DNA of 64,000 bases from Hyphomicrobium nitrativorans NL23 (GTDB lineage: Bacteria > Pseudomonadota > Alphaproteobacteria > Rhizobiales > Hyphomicrobiaceae): NCBI RefSeq assembly GCF_000503895.1, contig NC_022997.1, positions 2,607,821-2,671,820 on the forward strand, read 5' to 3'. A program made the translations under genes and the position numbers. How positions within the stretch are numbered: the first letter of the stretch is position 1; the number at the start of each line of letters is the position of its first letter. The notes below the pieces were generated by a model, which saw only the letters and a list, made by a program, of their open reading frames with translations, was not told the origin of the DNA and did no database searches. Of this stretch, positions 32,607 through 41,580 are shown in pieces.

Positions 32607-33848
32607 ATGCGATGGTATCTCGGCTACCCGGTCCTTGCCGCCGGTCTCGTCTTCGGAGCCCAAACTCTCTTTCCCAGAGACATCGACGAACTCGCGCTGC
32701 CCGCAACCACCCTCGGCCAAAATCCGGGGGCGGAACGATCGGCTGCGGTGAGCACACTTGAGCGCACCTCCGAAGAGAAGGCGACCGTACCCGTTTCCGC
32801 AATGGTCGTGTTGGCGTCAGAAGCGCGGCAGGCCCCGCCACGGTCGCGGCTCGCGGCGTTCTCGCCCGGTCCACGTCTTCTCGACGCCGAGCTGCCGCCA
32901 CCTGCTCCCGGCATGTTCGATTTCATCGCGCGAAGTTTCGCAGCGGTTGCGCCGCAGCCTGCCGTGACGCTCACGGCCTCAGTCGAGCCCGTGGCCACCG
33001 GCTCCTGGAAGAGCGCGGTTGTGCAGGTGAAGGCCGATACCCCCGTTAAGACGAAGCCGACGGGCGACGCGCAGAAAGCTCTGCTCGCCCGCGATATCCA
33101 GCGCGAATTGCAGCGTGTCGGCTGCTATGTCGGGGAGATCGACGGACTCTGGGGGCCGGGATCGCAGCGCGCGGTGATAGCGTTTATGGAGCGCGTCAAC
33201 GCCATCCTGCCCGTCGACGAGCCCGACGTGTTCATGCTGTCTCTGCTCGCGACCGAGACCAATGCGGTCTGCGGCGCCACGTGTCCGCACGGGCAGGTTC
33301 TCTCGACGGGTGGGCGCTGCCTGCCGACCACACTGCTGGCTCACGACGACAGTCTGGAACCGCGCCTGGCGCGGGGGCCGGTGCTTGCGGCACGGACACG
33401 CCGCGATGCATCGGAACCGGCCACCACGATGCAGGATCCCGGCGAGACCGCAGAAACCACGGTTGCCGCCGCGACGCCGCCGAGCCGCCCGCCGCCACTC
33501 TATGGACGCATGGGCATTGGCGGACCACGGCCTGGAGACGAGGTTTTGCCGGCCGCGCATACGCAGACCGCAACTCTGCCCATCGGCTCGAACAGGCTTC
33601 ATCGCACCGCCTCGCTCGAACCCTCGCTTGCGATCGACGTCGTGGGCGACGCGCCGGGTGAGGCCATCCGTCCGGTCACCCACGTCGTTCCGGAGCCAGG
33701 GATGGCGGACCCGATCGTCACGCCGCGCCGCCAGGCGCGGGAGCGGGCGGCCGAGCGTCCCAGGGCCGTCAAATCGTCTCGGAAGAACTGGCGGAGCAAT
33801 TACCGGCAGGTGCAGCGTCTCTTCGAGCATCCGCTCGGGCGGATGTAA
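32607..33848 (+). CDS. peptidoglycan-binding domain secreted protein
   Basis: A 413-residue exported protein with N-terminal hydrophobic segment (MRWYLGYPVLAAGLVFGAQTLF). A PG_binding_1-like repeat lies near the centre: KALLARDIQRELQRVGCYVGEIDGLWGPGSQRAVIAFMERVNAILPVDEPDVFMLSLLATETNAVC. It is followed by a Cys pair region CGATCPHGQVLSTGGRCLPTTLL, known from caspase-like and PG-binding proteins of Hyphomicrobiales. The rest is low complexity (Pro, Ala, Thr) with a basic end. ATG at 32607 has CGGAG upstream. Confidence 0.85.
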   Translation: MRWYLGYPVLAAGLVFGAQTLFPRDIDELALPATTLGQNPGAERSAAVSTLERTSEEKATVPVSAMVVLASEARQAPPRSRLAAFSPGPRLLDAELPPPAPGMFDFIARSFAAVAPQPAVTLTASVEPVATGSWKSAVVQVKADTPVKTKPTGDAQKALLARDIQRELQRVGCYVGEIDGLWGPGSQRAVIAFMERVNAILPVDEPDVFMLSLLATETNAVCGATCPHGQVLSTGGRCLPTTLLAHDDSLEPRLARGPVLAARTRRDASEPATTMQDPGETAETTVAAATPPSRPPPLYGRMGIGGPRPGDEVLPAAHTQTATLPIGSNRLHRTASLEPSLAIDVVGDAPGEAIRPVTHVVPEPGMADPIVTPRRQARERAAERPRAVKSSRKNWRSNYRQVQRLFEHPLGRM

Positions 33849-33975
33849 GTTTTTTTGACTGACACAAGCTGCGAGAAGCTTCCGACATTCAGGGTTGTGC
33901 TTTGTGGATGACCGGCGCAGTCTGTGCGGAGCATGGCTTCGCCAAGACGCTCCCGGCGCTATCGTTCTGCAGTCT

Positions 33976-34308
33976 CTATAGGCCTGCGGTCTGAGCCGCG
34001 ATCCAGGCGAGATAGTCGGCCGATCCGCCCTCGACGGGGAGGATCAGCAGGGCCGGCGTTTCGTAAGAATGACGCACGCGGATCTCCTCCATCGCCCTGT
34101 CGGCCAAGGCGCGGCGCGTCTTGACGATCATGACCGCCTCGGCATCACGCTGGCGGGCGCCCTCCCACATGTAGATCGACGTCATCCCCTGCAAGATGTT
34201 GACGCAGGCGGCGAGCCCGGCATCGACCAGGGCTGCGCCCACCTGCTCGGCGGCTTCGGGGCTCGGAAACGTCGTATAGACGAGAACGGCCTTGTCGTTT
34301 TCCTGCAA
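33976..34308 (-). CDS. cutA: divalent-cation tolerance protein CutA
   Basis: A 110-residue CutA1 protein, a small trimeric fold linked to copper tolerance. Sequence: [100 protein letters not shown]. It includes the family motifs AACVNI, S.Y.WEG and HSYETP. The start is TTG at 34308, chosen because GAGGAGG lies about ten bases upstream and no ATG fits. Complete. Confidence 0.94.
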   Translation of the reverse strand: MQENDKAVLVYTTFPSPEAAEQVGAALVDAGLAACVNILQGMTSIYMWEGARQRDAEAVMIVKTRRALADRAMEEIRVRHSYETPALLILPVEGGSADYLAWIAAQTAGL

Positions 34309-34440
34309 GTAAGCAAGCCTCCTCTAAGCGGTGTCGATCCTGGCCCGATTCGGTCTAAGCTCAGCGCTTGCGCGCATGGCGGGCGCGTACCTCTGCTCAC
34401 GTCACGCAGCAGCTCAGCTTCGGCACGCCCATGGCGGATC

Positions 34441-35223
34441 ATGGCAAAATCCAAGACGAAATTCGAGAAAATCGCCTTCGTTGCGAGTGAAGTCTCCGAA
34501 GCGCGCGAGGCGCTTTTGCGCCTTAGCGACCGCTACGGCGCCGTCGAGCCCTCGGAGGCCGATGCCATCGTGGCGCTTGGCGGCGACGGGCTGATGCTCG
34601 CCACGCTTCACCGCTTCATGAACGACCGCATTCCGATCTACGGCATGAACCGGGGATCGGTCGGCTTCCTCATGAACGAATATCGGGAAGACGATCTGCT
34701 GGAGCGCCTGGCTGCCGCGGAAATGAGCCGGGTTCATCCGCTCTCGATGGTCGCTTACGACGCGCAGGGCAAAGCGAGCAAAGCGCTGGCAATCAACGAG
34801 GTTTCGCTGTTCCGCGAACGCTACCAAGCGGCAAAGCTCCGGATCTCGATCGACGGCAAGGTGCGGATGGAGGAGTTGATCTGCGACGGCGTACTCGTGG
34901 CGACACCTGCCGGCTCCACGGCTTACAATCTCTCCGCGTACGGGCCGATTCTGCCGATCAACGCGCAGTTGCTGGCGCTCACGCCGATCAGTCCGTTCCG
35001 CCCGCGGCGGTGGCGCGGGGCGCTGCTCCCCAACAAGGCGCAGATCAGCATCTCGGCGCTCGAACACGAAAAGCGGCCGGTGAGCGCGGTGGCGGACGCG
35101 AACGAGATGCGCAACGTGGTGCGGGTCGATATCGAGCAGGCGCGCACCATCGACCTCTTCATGATGTTCGATACCGGCCATAACCTCGACGAGCGCATTC
35201 TCGCGGAACAGTTCCGATATTGA
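34441..35223 (+). CDS. nadK: NAD kinase
   Basis: A 260-residue cytoplasmic enzyme making NADP from NAD and ATP. It has the GGDG motif ([19 protein letters not shown]), [12 protein letters not shown], the NE/D site ([25 protein letters not shown]) and the conserved [26 protein letters not shown]. The C-terminal strand region ([20 protein letters not shown]) is normal. Length matches alphaproteobacterial NAD kinases (about 255). Start ATG at 34441, with an alternative ATG nine bases upstream out of frame. Confidence 0.95.
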   Translation: MAKSKTKFEKIAFVASEVSEAREALLRLSDRYGAVEPSEADAIVALGGDGLMLATLHRFMNDRIPIYGMNRGSVGFLMNEYREDDLLERLAAAEMSRVHPLSMVAYDAQGKASKALAINEVSLFRERYQAAKLRISIDGKVRMEELICDGVLVATPAGSTAYNLSAYGPILPINAQLLALTPISPFRPRRWRGALLPNKAQISISALEHEKRPVSAVADANEMRNVVRVDIEQARTIDLFMMFDTGHNLDERILAEQFRY

Positions 35224-35412
35224 CGGATGCCATTGGCAAGGATCGGACATTTCGGCGAAATTTTCTATTTCCATCGCCGTCGATGTTTTCAGCCAATGCT
35301 AACCACATTGGCGCTGAAATAATTTGTGTTCTGCGCAAATCGGAAAATGGCCTATAGTCCACCCCAAGGGGGCACCTGGTGATATAAAAACAATCGCTAA
35401 GGAGTCCGGCTT

Positions 35413-35739
35413 ATGAAACGCTCCATCACGTCCACCCTTGCAATCTTTGCCGCCGTCGGCGCCCTGTCGACTGTCGCCATCGCAACCGATCGCCCCACGC
35501 AGAAGGGGCCGCCCCAGACCATGGGCGACGAAGGTAAACTCCCCGCCAGCCAAACACTGACGAACAAGGTTCCAGATATGGTGGGACCGGACACTGGCGC
35601 CACCGGCACAAGCACGGGAACCAGCGGATCGTCCTCACCCAAAGGGCCTGCTCACCGCATGGGCGACGAAGCGGGCAAGCTTCCCGCTACGGGCACCGTG
35701 AGCGGCGCGGTTCCGAACGTTCGGGGCCCTTCGCAATAA
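35413..35739 (+). CDS. small secreted protein with internal duplication
   Basis: A 108-residue exported protein: signal MKRSITSTLAIFAAVGALSTVAIA, then two related blocks. Block 1 is KGPPQTMGDEGKLPASQTLTNKVPDM and block 2 is KGPAHRMGDEAGKLPATGTVSGAVPNV, joined by a Gly/Ser/Thr linker. The repeat unit is KGP..(T/R)MGDE.GKLPA. No Cys. AAGGAG precedes the ATG, and a strong hairpin follows the gene. No known family. The low complexity and export suggest a structural or envelope-associated role. Confidence 0.75.
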   Translation: MKRSITSTLAIFAAVGALSTVAIATDRPTQKGPPQTMGDEGKLPASQTLTNKVPDMVGPDTGATGTSTGTSGSSSPKGPAHRMGDEAGKLPATGTVSGAVPNVRGPSQ

Positions 35740-35773
35740 GTTCGACGTCACAGTTCGAAATACAAAATCGTTT

Positions 35774-35808
35774 GCCCCATCTCCGAAATTTTCATTCGGG
35801 GATGGGGC
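35774..35808 (+). terminator. terminator hairpin after the small secreted protein
   Basis: A 14-bp stem GCCCCATCTCCGAA / TTCGGGGATGGGGC (one G-T pair) with a 7-base loop, 34 bases after the stop codon. It is followed by GCAATCCTGTGTGTTTTC, only partly T-rich. Confidence 0.6.
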
Positions 35809-36047
35809 GCAATCCTGTGTGTTTTCTTCTTTCTATTCGGATCGACTTTTTTCATCGCGAAGACACCAGAGCGTGAACCATTCGACAGGCCGTTACGCGG
35901 CGAATGACGGCAAGTGCAACGTCACCACGCGGAGTCGTTCTTCGCGGGAAGCGGCTGACCTACCAGCCAAAAAAGCAGACAGAATACACTTAGGCAAAAG
36001 GACCCGCGACTCCACAGATTGCGCAGACGGAGGACTTCCCTCGCAAC

Positions 36048-36275
36048 CTAGAATCGTGGCAGGAGCGATGATGCAGCGTTCCGCATCCAAGTCGCTGCGA
36101 TGGCGAGGGGGCTTAGGGCAGCGGGGATATTCGCGACCAGCACGCCGTCATATGACGCGAAGGCAAGCCTTGCAAGGCGGGCTTTGGCGTCGGCTTCGTC
36201 TGTAGCCTTGATCTCCAACATCCATTCCGAACCATCGTGTCGATATGAGAACAGGTGCGTTTGCATTTTTGTCAT
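36048..36275 (-). CDS. small conserved hypothetical protein
   Basis: A 75-residue protein, MTKMQTHLFSYRHDGSEWMLEIKATDEADAKARLARLAFASYDGVLVANIPAALSPLAIAATWMRNAASSLLPRF. The pattern LFSYRHDGSEW.LEI.A.D..DAK.RL.R..(F/Y)A.YDG resembles small proteins of rhizobial and Bradyrhizobium genomes, often near mobile DNA. The C-terminal stretch is amphipathic or hydrophobic. The start is uncertain (ATG 36275 or 36266; longer to 36335 is out of character). It is divergent from the DUF1508 gene, only 24 bases apart. Confidence 0.55.
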   Translation of the reverse strand: MTKMQTHLFSYRHDGSEWMLEIKATDEADAKARLARLAFASYDGVLVANIPAALSPLAIAATWMRNAASSLLPRF

Positions 36276-36299
36276 GCCATGTGAAAGGAGTGAAAACTC

Positions 36300-36470
36300 A
36301 TGGCGTACAAGGTCTACAAGGACGCCAACGGCCATTGGCGCTGGCGCTTGGTGGCAGCCAATAACCGCATCATCGCCAACTCTGGTGAAGGTTATTGGAA
36401 CAAGACCGATTGCTATGCGGCGATCAATCTCGTGAAGGGATCATCTACCGCACCGGTTTACGAAATCTAA
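36300..36470 (+). CDS. DUF1508 (YegP/UPF0339) family small protein
   Basis: A 56-residue protein: MAYKVYKDANGHWRWRLVAANNRIIANSGEGYWNKTDCYAAINLVKGSSTAPVYEI. It is a single DUF1508 repeat ('F.VYKD..G.WRWRL.A.NG..IA.SGEGY..K..C...I..VK'). An excellent AAAGGAG lies 10 bases before the ATG. Function unknown; members are small beta proteins, often stress-linked. Divergent from the preceding small gene. Confidence 0.88.
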   Translation: MAYKVYKDANGHWRWRLVAANNRIIANSGEGYWNKTDCYAAINLVKGSSTAPVYEI

Positions 36471-36967
36471 ACCGGCATCGGGAAACCAAGGGCTTCACTT
36501 GACGGTTCGACCCTTGGCTCCCTCACCAGAAGAACGGGCGTCGCGCTTGCGTGCGGCGCCCATTTTCATTTCACCGCGCGGCTCCACATGGGCTGATGCC
36601 CAGGGCAGGATTATGCATCCCACTCCATCGGGTTTGATTCCCAACGGCTTCACACCACATGAATCTGATTTTTATTGTTGCAGATCAACTCATCGGTCGC
36701 AAGCGTGCGACAGATGCGGTTAAAATCGCATTAAGCAGCGCTGCAATCTGCTTCATGGCTTTGTCTCCGAAAGGCAGTTCGCCGTAACCCTCGCGAACCG
36801 CCAGTTGACCCCGTAGAGACGCGCTCCTGTCGGACATTTCCGACGAATGCCTAACTGGCATACGCGATTCGCGTTGCGTGCAACACCTCGTGCCAGCCTC
36901 ATCCGCACGGCCGCAAGCCTTGTGCAAGCCTCAGCGCAGTACGTCACGTATATAATTTCCGCACGTC
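36471..36967. other. intergenic, no gene recognised
   Basis: About 500 bases downstream of the DUF1508 gene. A 42-codon frame at 36659-36787 (MNLIFIVADQLIGRKRATD...) lacks a ribosome binding site. No repeat family member or tRNA was found. Confidence 0.4.
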
Positions 36968-37540
36968 TCATTTTTCCCAGCGCGTCACTACGGTATCGAG
37001 GCTCGGCCGATCCCGTTCCTCCGGCTTTTCCTTGGGCGTGCCGATGTGCACGAAGCCCGCGATGCGCTCGTTCTCCGCAAGACCAAAACGCGCACGCACG
37101 ATGGGGCTGTAGGCGATCCATTCGGTGAGCCACGACGTGCCGTAGCCCAGCGCATTGGCCGCGAGGCAGAGATTGAAACACGCGGCACCGGCGGAGAGGA
37201 TCTGCTCCCACTCGGGCGCGCCCGGGCGCGGCGTGACGCGGGAGACGACGGCCACCACGAGCGGCGCCCGCTGGAAGCGGTTGCGCTCGGTTTCGAGGCG
37301 GAAGGCCGACGGCGGCTCCTTTTCCTCGGCCGCGCACGCCTCCGCGAAAACTTCGCCCGCAGCAGCGCGCGCTTCGTCCTCGAACACGATAAAGCGCCAG
37401 GGCACGAGCTTCTTATGATCCGGCACGCGCGCTGCCACCGTCAAAATGCGGTCCAGCTCGGCGCCGGTCGGCGCCGGCTCTGCGAGCCTGTCCGGCTTGA
37501 CGGAGCGGCGGGTGGCGAGACGATCGATCATCGCAGTCAT
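36968..37540 (-). CDS. nitroreductase family protein
   Basis: A 190-residue FMN-dependent oxidoreductase (YdjA/TdsD-like nitroreductase): MIDRLATRRSVKPDRLAEPAPTGAELDRILTVAARVPDHKKLVPWRFIVFEDEAR, then WEQILSAGAACFNLCLAANALGYGTSWLTEWIAY and ENERIAGFVHIGTPKEKPEERDRPSLDTVVTRWE. The 'RRS...L..P.P....L..IL..A.R.PDH..L.PWRF' start is typical of this short subfamily. Cytoplasmic. Likely NAD(P)H-dependent reduction of small substrates; the true substrate is not evident. Confidence 0.9.
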   Translation of the reverse strand: MTAMIDRLATRRSVKPDRLAEPAPTGAELDRILTVAARVPDHKKLVPWRFIVFEDEARAAAGEVFAEACAAEEKEPPSAFRLETERNRFQRAPLVVAVVSRVTPRPGAPEWEQILSAGAACFNLCLAANALGYGTSWLTEWIAYSPIVRARFGLAENERIAGFVHIGTPKEKPEERDRPSLDTVVTRWEK

Positions 37541-37654
37541 ACGGTTCTATTCCTCGGAAAATACGTGAGAGGGGCCTCCCGCCGGCCTCGCTATCGCAAG
37601 TGCCTGTCTGTTACAATCCTTCGTGTTGCAGTCTAAAAACGGATTCCCTCCTCG

Positions 37655-39614
37655 ATGCCGGTCTTCACGCGCCTCACCTGCCCGCTGATCGCTCTCGCAG
37701 CGCTTCTCGCTTTCCCCCTGCCCTCGTCGGCGACGGAAACCGACGGGACCGGGCCTGCCGTCGTCGTCTTCGACGGGTCGGGCTCGATGTGGGGCCAGAT
37801 CGGCACCGAGCGGCCGCCGAAGTACGAATTGGCGCGCGGAGCTTTGCGGGAGACGCTCTCCACGCTCTCGCCGCGGGTTGAACTCGGCCTCATGGCGTTC
37901 GGCCATCGCCGTCGCGGAGATTGCAGCGATGTCGAGGTGCTGGCTTCGCCCGCCCCCAATGCGACAGAGCGCGTGCTGACCGCCGCCGACCGTATCAGCC
38001 CGCGCGGCCGCGGACCGCTGACACAGGCGCTGCGCGGTGCGGCAAGCCAAATTCCGGCCGACCGCTCCGGCAGCATCATCGCCATTCACGACGGGCCCGA
38101 CAATTGCTCGCAGGATCCGTGCGCCGCCGCGCGCGAGATCGCCGCCTCTCACCCGAAGACACGTGTATTTATGATCGGCTTCGGTCTTGCGCGAGCCGAC
38201 GCCCAGCGCCTCGCGTGCGTGGCGGATGCGACGGGAGGCCGTGTGTTCGAGACACAGGATTCGGCGAGCCTCGGCGCCGCGCTCTCCGAAGCCCTGACGC
38301 TCGCGGGCCTTGCACGGGTCGATCCCGCAACCGGCGTCGCCGTGCCCGCGCCTCAGGCTGCGACGCCTCCCAAAGCGGCAGGCGCGCCGGGTCTTCGGCT
38401 TTCCGCTTCGCTCGCGGCCGGCGGGCCAACGGTCAGCCAGCCCGTCGACTGGACGATTGCGAAAAGCGAGCGCGCCGGATGTGGCGGTTGCCACGGGGCG
38501 CGGTGCCGAGTTCGCAACGGAACTGGACCCCGGCTCCTATGTGGTCACGGCCAAGCTCGGACGCGCCTCGGCGCAGCAGACGGCGGAGGTCACGGACGGG
38601 GGGCCAGTCGATGTGCAAGTCGGGCTCGGGGCCGGAGCGCTCAGGCTCGCGGTCAAGGCAGACCGCGACGGCACGCCCCTGACCCGTCCCCTCATCACGG
38701 TCTATGCCAAAGACACGGACGAAGCGCCGGGGCGGCATCCGGTATGGATCGGACGCGATGCGGGCGCGGAGCTGGTGCTTCCGTCAGGGGATTATGCGGT
38801 TCGGATCGAGGACGGGTTCGTCAGCGAGACGGCCGACGTGTCTCTTGCGGAAGGAGTCAGCGTGGATGTCGCCCCTGTTCTAGGCGCGGGCACACTCGAA
38901 CTCGCCGCCGTCTCGGCCACCAGCGACGAGCCGCTCGAAGAGATCATCTACGTCATCGAGGAAGACGATCCGTTCTCGCCGCAGGGCCGGCGCGAGGTGG
39001 CGCGTTCCGCCGATCCCTCCGCCGCGTTCACGCTGCCGGCCGGGACCTACTACGTCGCGGCGCGGTCCGGCGCGCTCGAAACGCACGAGCGCATCGCGCT
39101 CGGCAGCGGCGACGTCGTGCGGCATGTCGCAGTGTTCAACATCGTCAAGCTCACCGTCTCGGCCCTCGTGACGCCTCCCTTCGCGGACGGCGGCGCAGGC
39201 GGTCGGCCGGTCGTCATCCGCATCCTGAACCCGGACCGGCCCGAGCAAGAGATCGTGCGCGCCAACTCCGAGACGGGCGTGTTCCACCTGCCACCGGGCC
39301 GGTACCGGGTCGAAGCCGCGATCAGCGGAAAGACCATCCGCGCGACCGGCAGCGTCGATCTCGCCGCCGGGCGAGACGTCACCGCGGAAATCCGGCTCGA
39401 GTCCGGCGAGGTCAATATCGCCAACGCCGGTACGGCCCGACATTGGCGCATCAAGGACGGCGAAGGCCGCACGGTGATGCATTCCGGCCCGGGCATGACC
39501 ACCACGGCGCGTCTCGCACCGGGCCGCTACGAGTTCATCGCTGACGGCGCAGCACCGCAGGCGTTCGATCTCGCAGCCGGGGCACGCCAGGACCTGAACC
39601 TTGCGCACCCCTAG
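37655..39614 (+). pseudogene. secreted VWA-domain protein, single +1 frameshift
   Basis: Two frames make one protein of about 650 residues. Frame one (37655 to about 38475) gives a signal peptide (LIALAALLAFPLPSSA) and a von Willebrand A domain with the MIDAS motif DGSGSMWG, then MAFGHRRRGDC and IIAIHDGPDNC. Frame two (about 38478 to 39614) continues with beta-repeat domains (GAEFATELDPGSYVVTAKLG..., repeated 'L.PG.Y.V' units). The join is near AAAAGCGAGCGCGCC, where one base must be skipped. It may be a sequencing error, gene decay or programmed shifting; downstream codon use is still clean. The next gene encodes similar beta repeats. Confidence 0.75.
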
Positions 39615-39773
39615 GCTCCAAACTCACCGAGACCGGCGCCGACGGCTTCGGAGGGTAGCTTTCCAGGGCCGTCCATGGGACCATCCGCCTTACTTCAACC
39701 ATCGTCGCGCGGCGTGATGACCCGCTATCCTACAAGCTTCCTGGATTCGGTTTTCCCGATGCGCGTCCGTCCC

Positions 39774-40736
39774 ATGCCAGTCACCTCGAAACCCATGCGG
39801 CTCACGTTTTCGGCGGCGGCCATCGGCGTCGTGACGGCTGCGTTTCCGGCGCCCGTTCTTGCGCAATCGGCTGCGGACTGGCTGACGGGCGTCCTCGAAC
39901 AAGCCGTTCCGGATGCAGGTTCCACGGCCACGGCACCGCCCGGCGCGTATACGTCGCAGGAGAGCGCAACGCCGGTGCCGGTTCGCATGATGGCGCGCCT
40001 CACGGCCGATGGGGAAGTGATCGGGCAAGGGCTCGTATGGCGGGTGTTCGGCAAAACGCCCGAAAGTCCAACCCGGACGCTGTTGATCGCCAGCCAGGAG
40101 GATGCGCAGCCGACGTTCCAGCTCCGGCCCGGAGACTATGTCGTGAACGCGACGATGGGGCGTGCGCACATCACGCGCCGCGTCACGGTGCAACCGGGCG
40201 GGGCAGAGCAGGTTCCGGTCGAGGAATTCGTGCTCAACGCCGGCGGGCTGCGCGTCCGGGCGCTGGTGGACGGCGCGGAGGCCGCGGCACACACCGTGAG
40301 CTACACGATCTATTCCGACCGCGACCAGACCGACGCGCGCCAGCTTGTCATGTCGTCCGTCCGGCCCGGCGTCGTGATGCGCCTCAACGCGGGCATCTAT
40401 CACATCGTCTCGACATACGGGGATTGTAACGCGGTGGTGAGCACCGACGTGACGGTGGAAGCCGGCAAGCTCACGGAAGCCGCGCTCACGCACTCCGCGG
40501 CCAAGGCCACCTTCAAGCTGGTTCAGCGCCCAGGCGGCGAAGCGCTTCCCGATACGCAGTGGAGCATCCTGACCCCACAGGGCGAGGAGGTGAAGGCGAG
40601 CGTGGGCGCGCTGCCGTCGCACATTCTGGCGCCGGGCAGCTATACCGTCGTCGCGAAATCGCAGGGGCGTGCCTTTCAGCGCGAAGTGACGCTTGCCGCG
40701 GGAGAGACGACGCAGGTCGAAGTCGTGATGCGGTGA
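39774..40736 (+). CDS. secreted beta-repeat protein, related to the preceding gene
   Basis: About 320 residues with signal peptide (MRLTFSAAAIGVVTAAFPAPVLA). The mature part is a series of carboxypeptidase-regulatory-like beta units: PTFQLRPGDYVVNATMGRAHITRRVTVQPGG, GVVMRLNAGIYHIVSTYGDC and PSHILAPGSYTVVAKSQGRAFQREVTLAAGETTQVEVVMR. The same 'L.PG.Y.V.A..G.A...R.V.V..G' units are in the preceding VWA protein, so the two share ancestry and perhaps function at the cell surface. The frame is open to 39675; several ATGs compete and none has a strong ribosome binding site. Confidence 0.75.
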   Translation: MPVTSKPMRLTFSAAAIGVVTAAFPAPVLAQSAADWLTGVLEQAVPDAGSTATAPPGAYTSQESATPVPVRMMARLTADGEVIGQGLVWRVFGKTPESPTRTLLIASQEDAQPTFQLRPGDYVVNATMGRAHITRRVTVQPGGAEQVPVEEFVLNAGGLRVRALVDGAEAAAHTVSYTIYSDRDQTDARQLVMSSVRPGVVMRLNAGIYHIVSTYGDCNAVVSTDVTVEAGKLTEAALTHSAAKATFKLVQRPGGEALPDTQWSILTPQGEEVKASVGALPSHILAPGSYTVVAKSQGRAFQREVTLAAGETTQVEVVMR

Positions 40737-40781
40737 CGCCGGCAAAGGCTCCGCATCGAACGGGCGCAGTGCATCGTCGCT

Positions 40782-41381
40782 TCAGAAATCCGTCAGAACC
40801 CAGTCCGTCGGGCATCCGTGGTGGCGCATCCGGTCTTCGGTGACCGACACATCATGCGTGCGCGCAAGCTTGTGAAAGAGGCTGCGCGCGATCTGCCAGT
40901 GTTCACAGGCCGTCGTGAGATCGCCTGCCTCGCGCGCCAGCTCGGCGAGCTCAAGCCGCGCTTCGGCCTCCACTGCGGCGTTCCTCGAACGCGCCGCGTG
41001 GCGGATGCACGAGCGCAGGTGCCCCGCGCCGTCCTCCGCCTCTCCGCGCGCGATTTCCTCCTGACCCAGCGCCAGATAGAGCGCCGGCAGAGCCGCCGCA
41101 TCGTTGCGCTCTTCGGCAAGACGAATCTGGTCCAGCCAGTGCTCGGCCGAGGGCTTCGCGACCGGGGCATCCCCGCGCGCGTCCACGCCGGCGCCGCCGC
41201 CACCAACAGCCGTCAGCACGTACCTCTGCGCGGCGACCGGCTCGGATACGGCTTCGGCGGGGACCGCGGTCTTCAGGTTCGTTTTCGTTTTTCTGCGCAC
41301 GCTGGAAACCACGGTCAAAAGCAAAACAGCAAACGGCACGAGCAGGAGAAGCGTTCCGGCGAGGCCGCCGATCTCGATCAT
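40782..41381 (-). CDS. membrane-anchored TPR-like protein
   Basis: A 199-residue protein with one N-terminal membrane segment (GLAGTLLLLVPFAVLLLTVV) followed by basic residues (RRKTKTNLK), so the soluble part is probably cytoplasmic. The C-terminal half is helical repeats: HWLDQIRLAEERNDAAALPALYLALGQEEIARGEAEDGAGHLRSCIRHAARSRNAAVEAEARLELAELAREAGDLTTACEHWQIARSLFHKL, resembling TPR units. No catalytic motif. Convergent with the beta-repeat gene. Confidence 0.7.
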   Translation of the reverse strand: MIEIGGLAGTLLLLVPFAVLLLTVVSSVRRKTKTNLKTAVPAEAVSEPVAAQRYVLTAVGGGGAGVDARGDAPVAKPSAEHWLDQIRLAEERNDAAALPALYLALGQEEIARGEAEDGAGHLRSCIRHAARSRNAAVEAEARLELAELAREAGDLTTACEHWQIARSLFHKLARTHDVSVTEDRMRHHGCPTDWVLTDF

Positions 41382-41580
41382 CGCGGAACTCCGCTAAGGG
41401 ACGACCCAAAAGACAGCCCAGCCCCGGCACCGGCTAGACGGATGCAACGCCAAACGGCCAGGACTTCATTTCGTTGCGCCTGCTATTGGACGTCTTTCAT
41501 GAATGGGTGAGCCATGACGATCCCCCTTCTTCGCCAACCCCTACTCTCGCAGCATCCCATGTTGCACTGCAAGAAGAACC

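Noticed and set aside
36659-36787. 42-codon frame MNLIFIVADQLIGRKRATD...
   Set aside because: No ribosome binding site and no family resemblance.
37655-39544. Treating the whole 629-codon open frame from 37655 as one intact protein
   Set aside because: After about 38475 that frame becomes Arg/Gly/His-rich shadow sequence, while the +1 frame carries clean beta-repeat sequence to 39614.
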